6,195 nt of DNA from Bacillota bacterium. Lineage in GTDB: Bacteria; Bacillota; Clostridia; Tissierellales; Sedimentibacteraceae. The notes beneath the pieces were generated by a model that saw only the letters and a program-made list of their open reading frames with translations, ran no database searches and was not told the origin of the DNA. Of the stretch, positions 5,411-6,195 are shown in pieces. The translations under genes were made by a program, and so were the position numbers. The stretch covers positions 1 through 6,195 of the forward strand of contig JARBUP010000171.1 of the NCBI GenBank assembly GCA_029239575.1, written 5' to 3'. The first letter of the stretch is position 1. Each line of letters opens with the position of its first letter.

Positions 5411-6195
5411 ATGAAATCATTAAATGTAACAATAAATGATAAAAAAACAAAGGTACCTGAAGGCACTACTATTTTAAGGGCTGCTGAAAGCATTGACATT
5501 CATATACCAACTTTATGTCACTTCAAACTTAACGATGATGTAACTATAAATGATCCTGGTTCATGCAGGGTATGTGTTGTAGAAGTAGAAGGACGCAGAA
5601 ATCTAGCTCCAGCTTGTTCCACTCCCGTGTCAGATGGAATGGTTGTTAAAACAAATTCTATAAGAACTATTAAAGCTCGAAGAACTATAGTGGAACTTTA
5701 TCTTTCAAATCATCCTAAAGAATGTTTGCTTTGCGAAAAAAATCTTCGTTGTGAACTTCAATCTTTAGCAGCAGAATTAGATATTAGAGAAATTAAATAT
5801 CAAGGTAAAAGAGCTCAGTACCCGATTGACAATTCAAGTTATTCCATTATAAGAAATATGGATAAATGCATACTTTGTAGGCGTTGTGAGACAATGTGCA
5901 ATGAAGTTCAACAATGTAATGTGCTTTCTGGAATTAACAGAGGATTTACAACTAATGTTGCTCCTGCTTTTAATGAGCCTATAAATAAATCAAATTGTAC
6001 ATTTTGTGGGCAATGTGTAGCAGTATGCCCTACCGCTGCATTGACTGAAGTAAATTATACAGGGGAAGTATGGGATCATATAAATTCAAAGGATAAAATA
6101 GTTGTAGTGCAAACAGCACCTGCTATCAGAGCTGCATTAGGAGAAGAATTTAATTTAAAACCTGGAACGCTTGTAACAGGCAAGATGGTAAGTGC
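5411..6195 (+). CDS. hydA: HydA, catalytic subunit of NAD-linked [FeFe] hydrogenase (N-terminal 261 codons, cut by the window edge)
   Basis: The frame is open to the right edge, where it is cut after 261 codons plus 2 bases. Fe-S modules appear in the order of multi-cluster [FeFe] hydrogenases. A [2Fe-2S] ferredoxin domain (1-78) has C36, C52, C55 and C69. A His-ligated [4Fe-4S] cluster has H101-x3-C105-x2-C108-x5-C114. A 2x[4Fe-4S] ferredoxin has C153-x2-C156-x2-C159-x3-C163 and C196-x2-C199-x2-C202-x3-C206. The H-cluster domain begins at KIVVVQTAPAIRAALGEEF (about 229-247), which separates it from formate dehydrogenases that share the same front end. The H-cluster cysteine motifs lie beyond the window, so catalytic completeness cannot be judged. 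The ATG has a GAGGTGAT site (5399-5406). With HydB and HydC it would couple proton reduction or H2 oxidation to NAD(H) and ferredoxin in the cytoplasm. Confidence 0.94.
   Translation, partial: MKSLNVTINDKKTKVPEGTTILRAAESIDIHIPTLCHFKLNDDVTINDPGSCRVCVVEVEGRRNLAPACSTPVSDGMVVKTNSIRTIKARRTIVELYLSNHPKECLLCEKNLRCELQSLAAELDIREIKYQGKRAQYPIDNSSYSIIRNMDKCILCRRCETMCNEVQQCNVLSGINRGFTTNVAPAFNEPINKSNCTFCGQCVAVCPTAALTEVNYTGEVWDHINSKDKIVVVQTAPAIRAALGEEFNLKPGTLVTGKMVS

Noticed and set aside
5411..6195. Reading the third operon gene as a formate dehydrogenase or NuoG
   Set aside because: The Fe-S front end is shared, but the sequence after the second ferredoxin motif (VVVQTAPAIRAALGEEF) is the start of the [FeFe] hydrogenase H-domain, not a molybdopterin domain.

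Overview
The window is AT-rich (roughly 30% G+C by eye), with strong GGAGG-type ribosome binding sites, some GTG/TTG starts and compact intrinsic terminators. Together with an NAD-linked [FeFe] hydrogenase operon, this points to a strictly anaerobic, fermentative Firmicute of the class Clostridia (or Tissierellia). No rRNA, tRNA, mobile element, CRISPR array or phage gene was seen, so the genus cannot be fixed from this sequence.

Layout. Positions 7-39 hold a long, perfect terminator hairpin. It closes a minus-strand pair: an unrecognised 56-residue basic protein (51-221) and a SIMPL-domain (DUF541) protein without a signal peptide (322-939). A 352-base divergent spacer (940-1291) follows, carrying promoter-like signals for both flanking genes and a possible decayed minus-strand coding remnant. 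On the plus strand comes a PhnA/YjdM-family zinc-ribbon protein (1292-1633). It converges on a minus-strand gene (1806-2825) for an uncharacterised protein with a class I SAM-methyltransferase/spermidine-synthase-like core, and a hairpin between them (1733-1765) probably stops transcription from both sides.

From about 2940 to the right edge the plus strand holds hydC, hydB and hydA. The hydA gene runs off the window. These three genes should encode the trimeric NAD(H)- and ferredoxin-linked [FeFe] hydrogenase (HydABC, electron-bifurcating type). HydC is a thioredoxin-like [2Fe-2S] subunit. HydB is the NuoF-like flavoprotein that handles NAD(H), with an extra N-terminal [2Fe-2S] domain and a C-terminal 2x[4Fe-4S] domain. 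HydA carries a chain of Fe-S clusters leading to the H-cluster domain, of which only the first residues are inside the window. In such enzymes, H2 is made by using NADH and reduced ferredoxin together, or the reaction runs in reverse. The three genes start with GTG, TTG and ATG respectively, and each start is supported by a good ribosome binding site.

I do not see a clearly new biological system. The least explained items are the 56-residue gene with a sporulation-sigma-like promoter, the methyltransferase-like gene divergent from the hydrogenase operon, the palindrome over the phnA promoter and the decayed coding fragment at 1046-1198.
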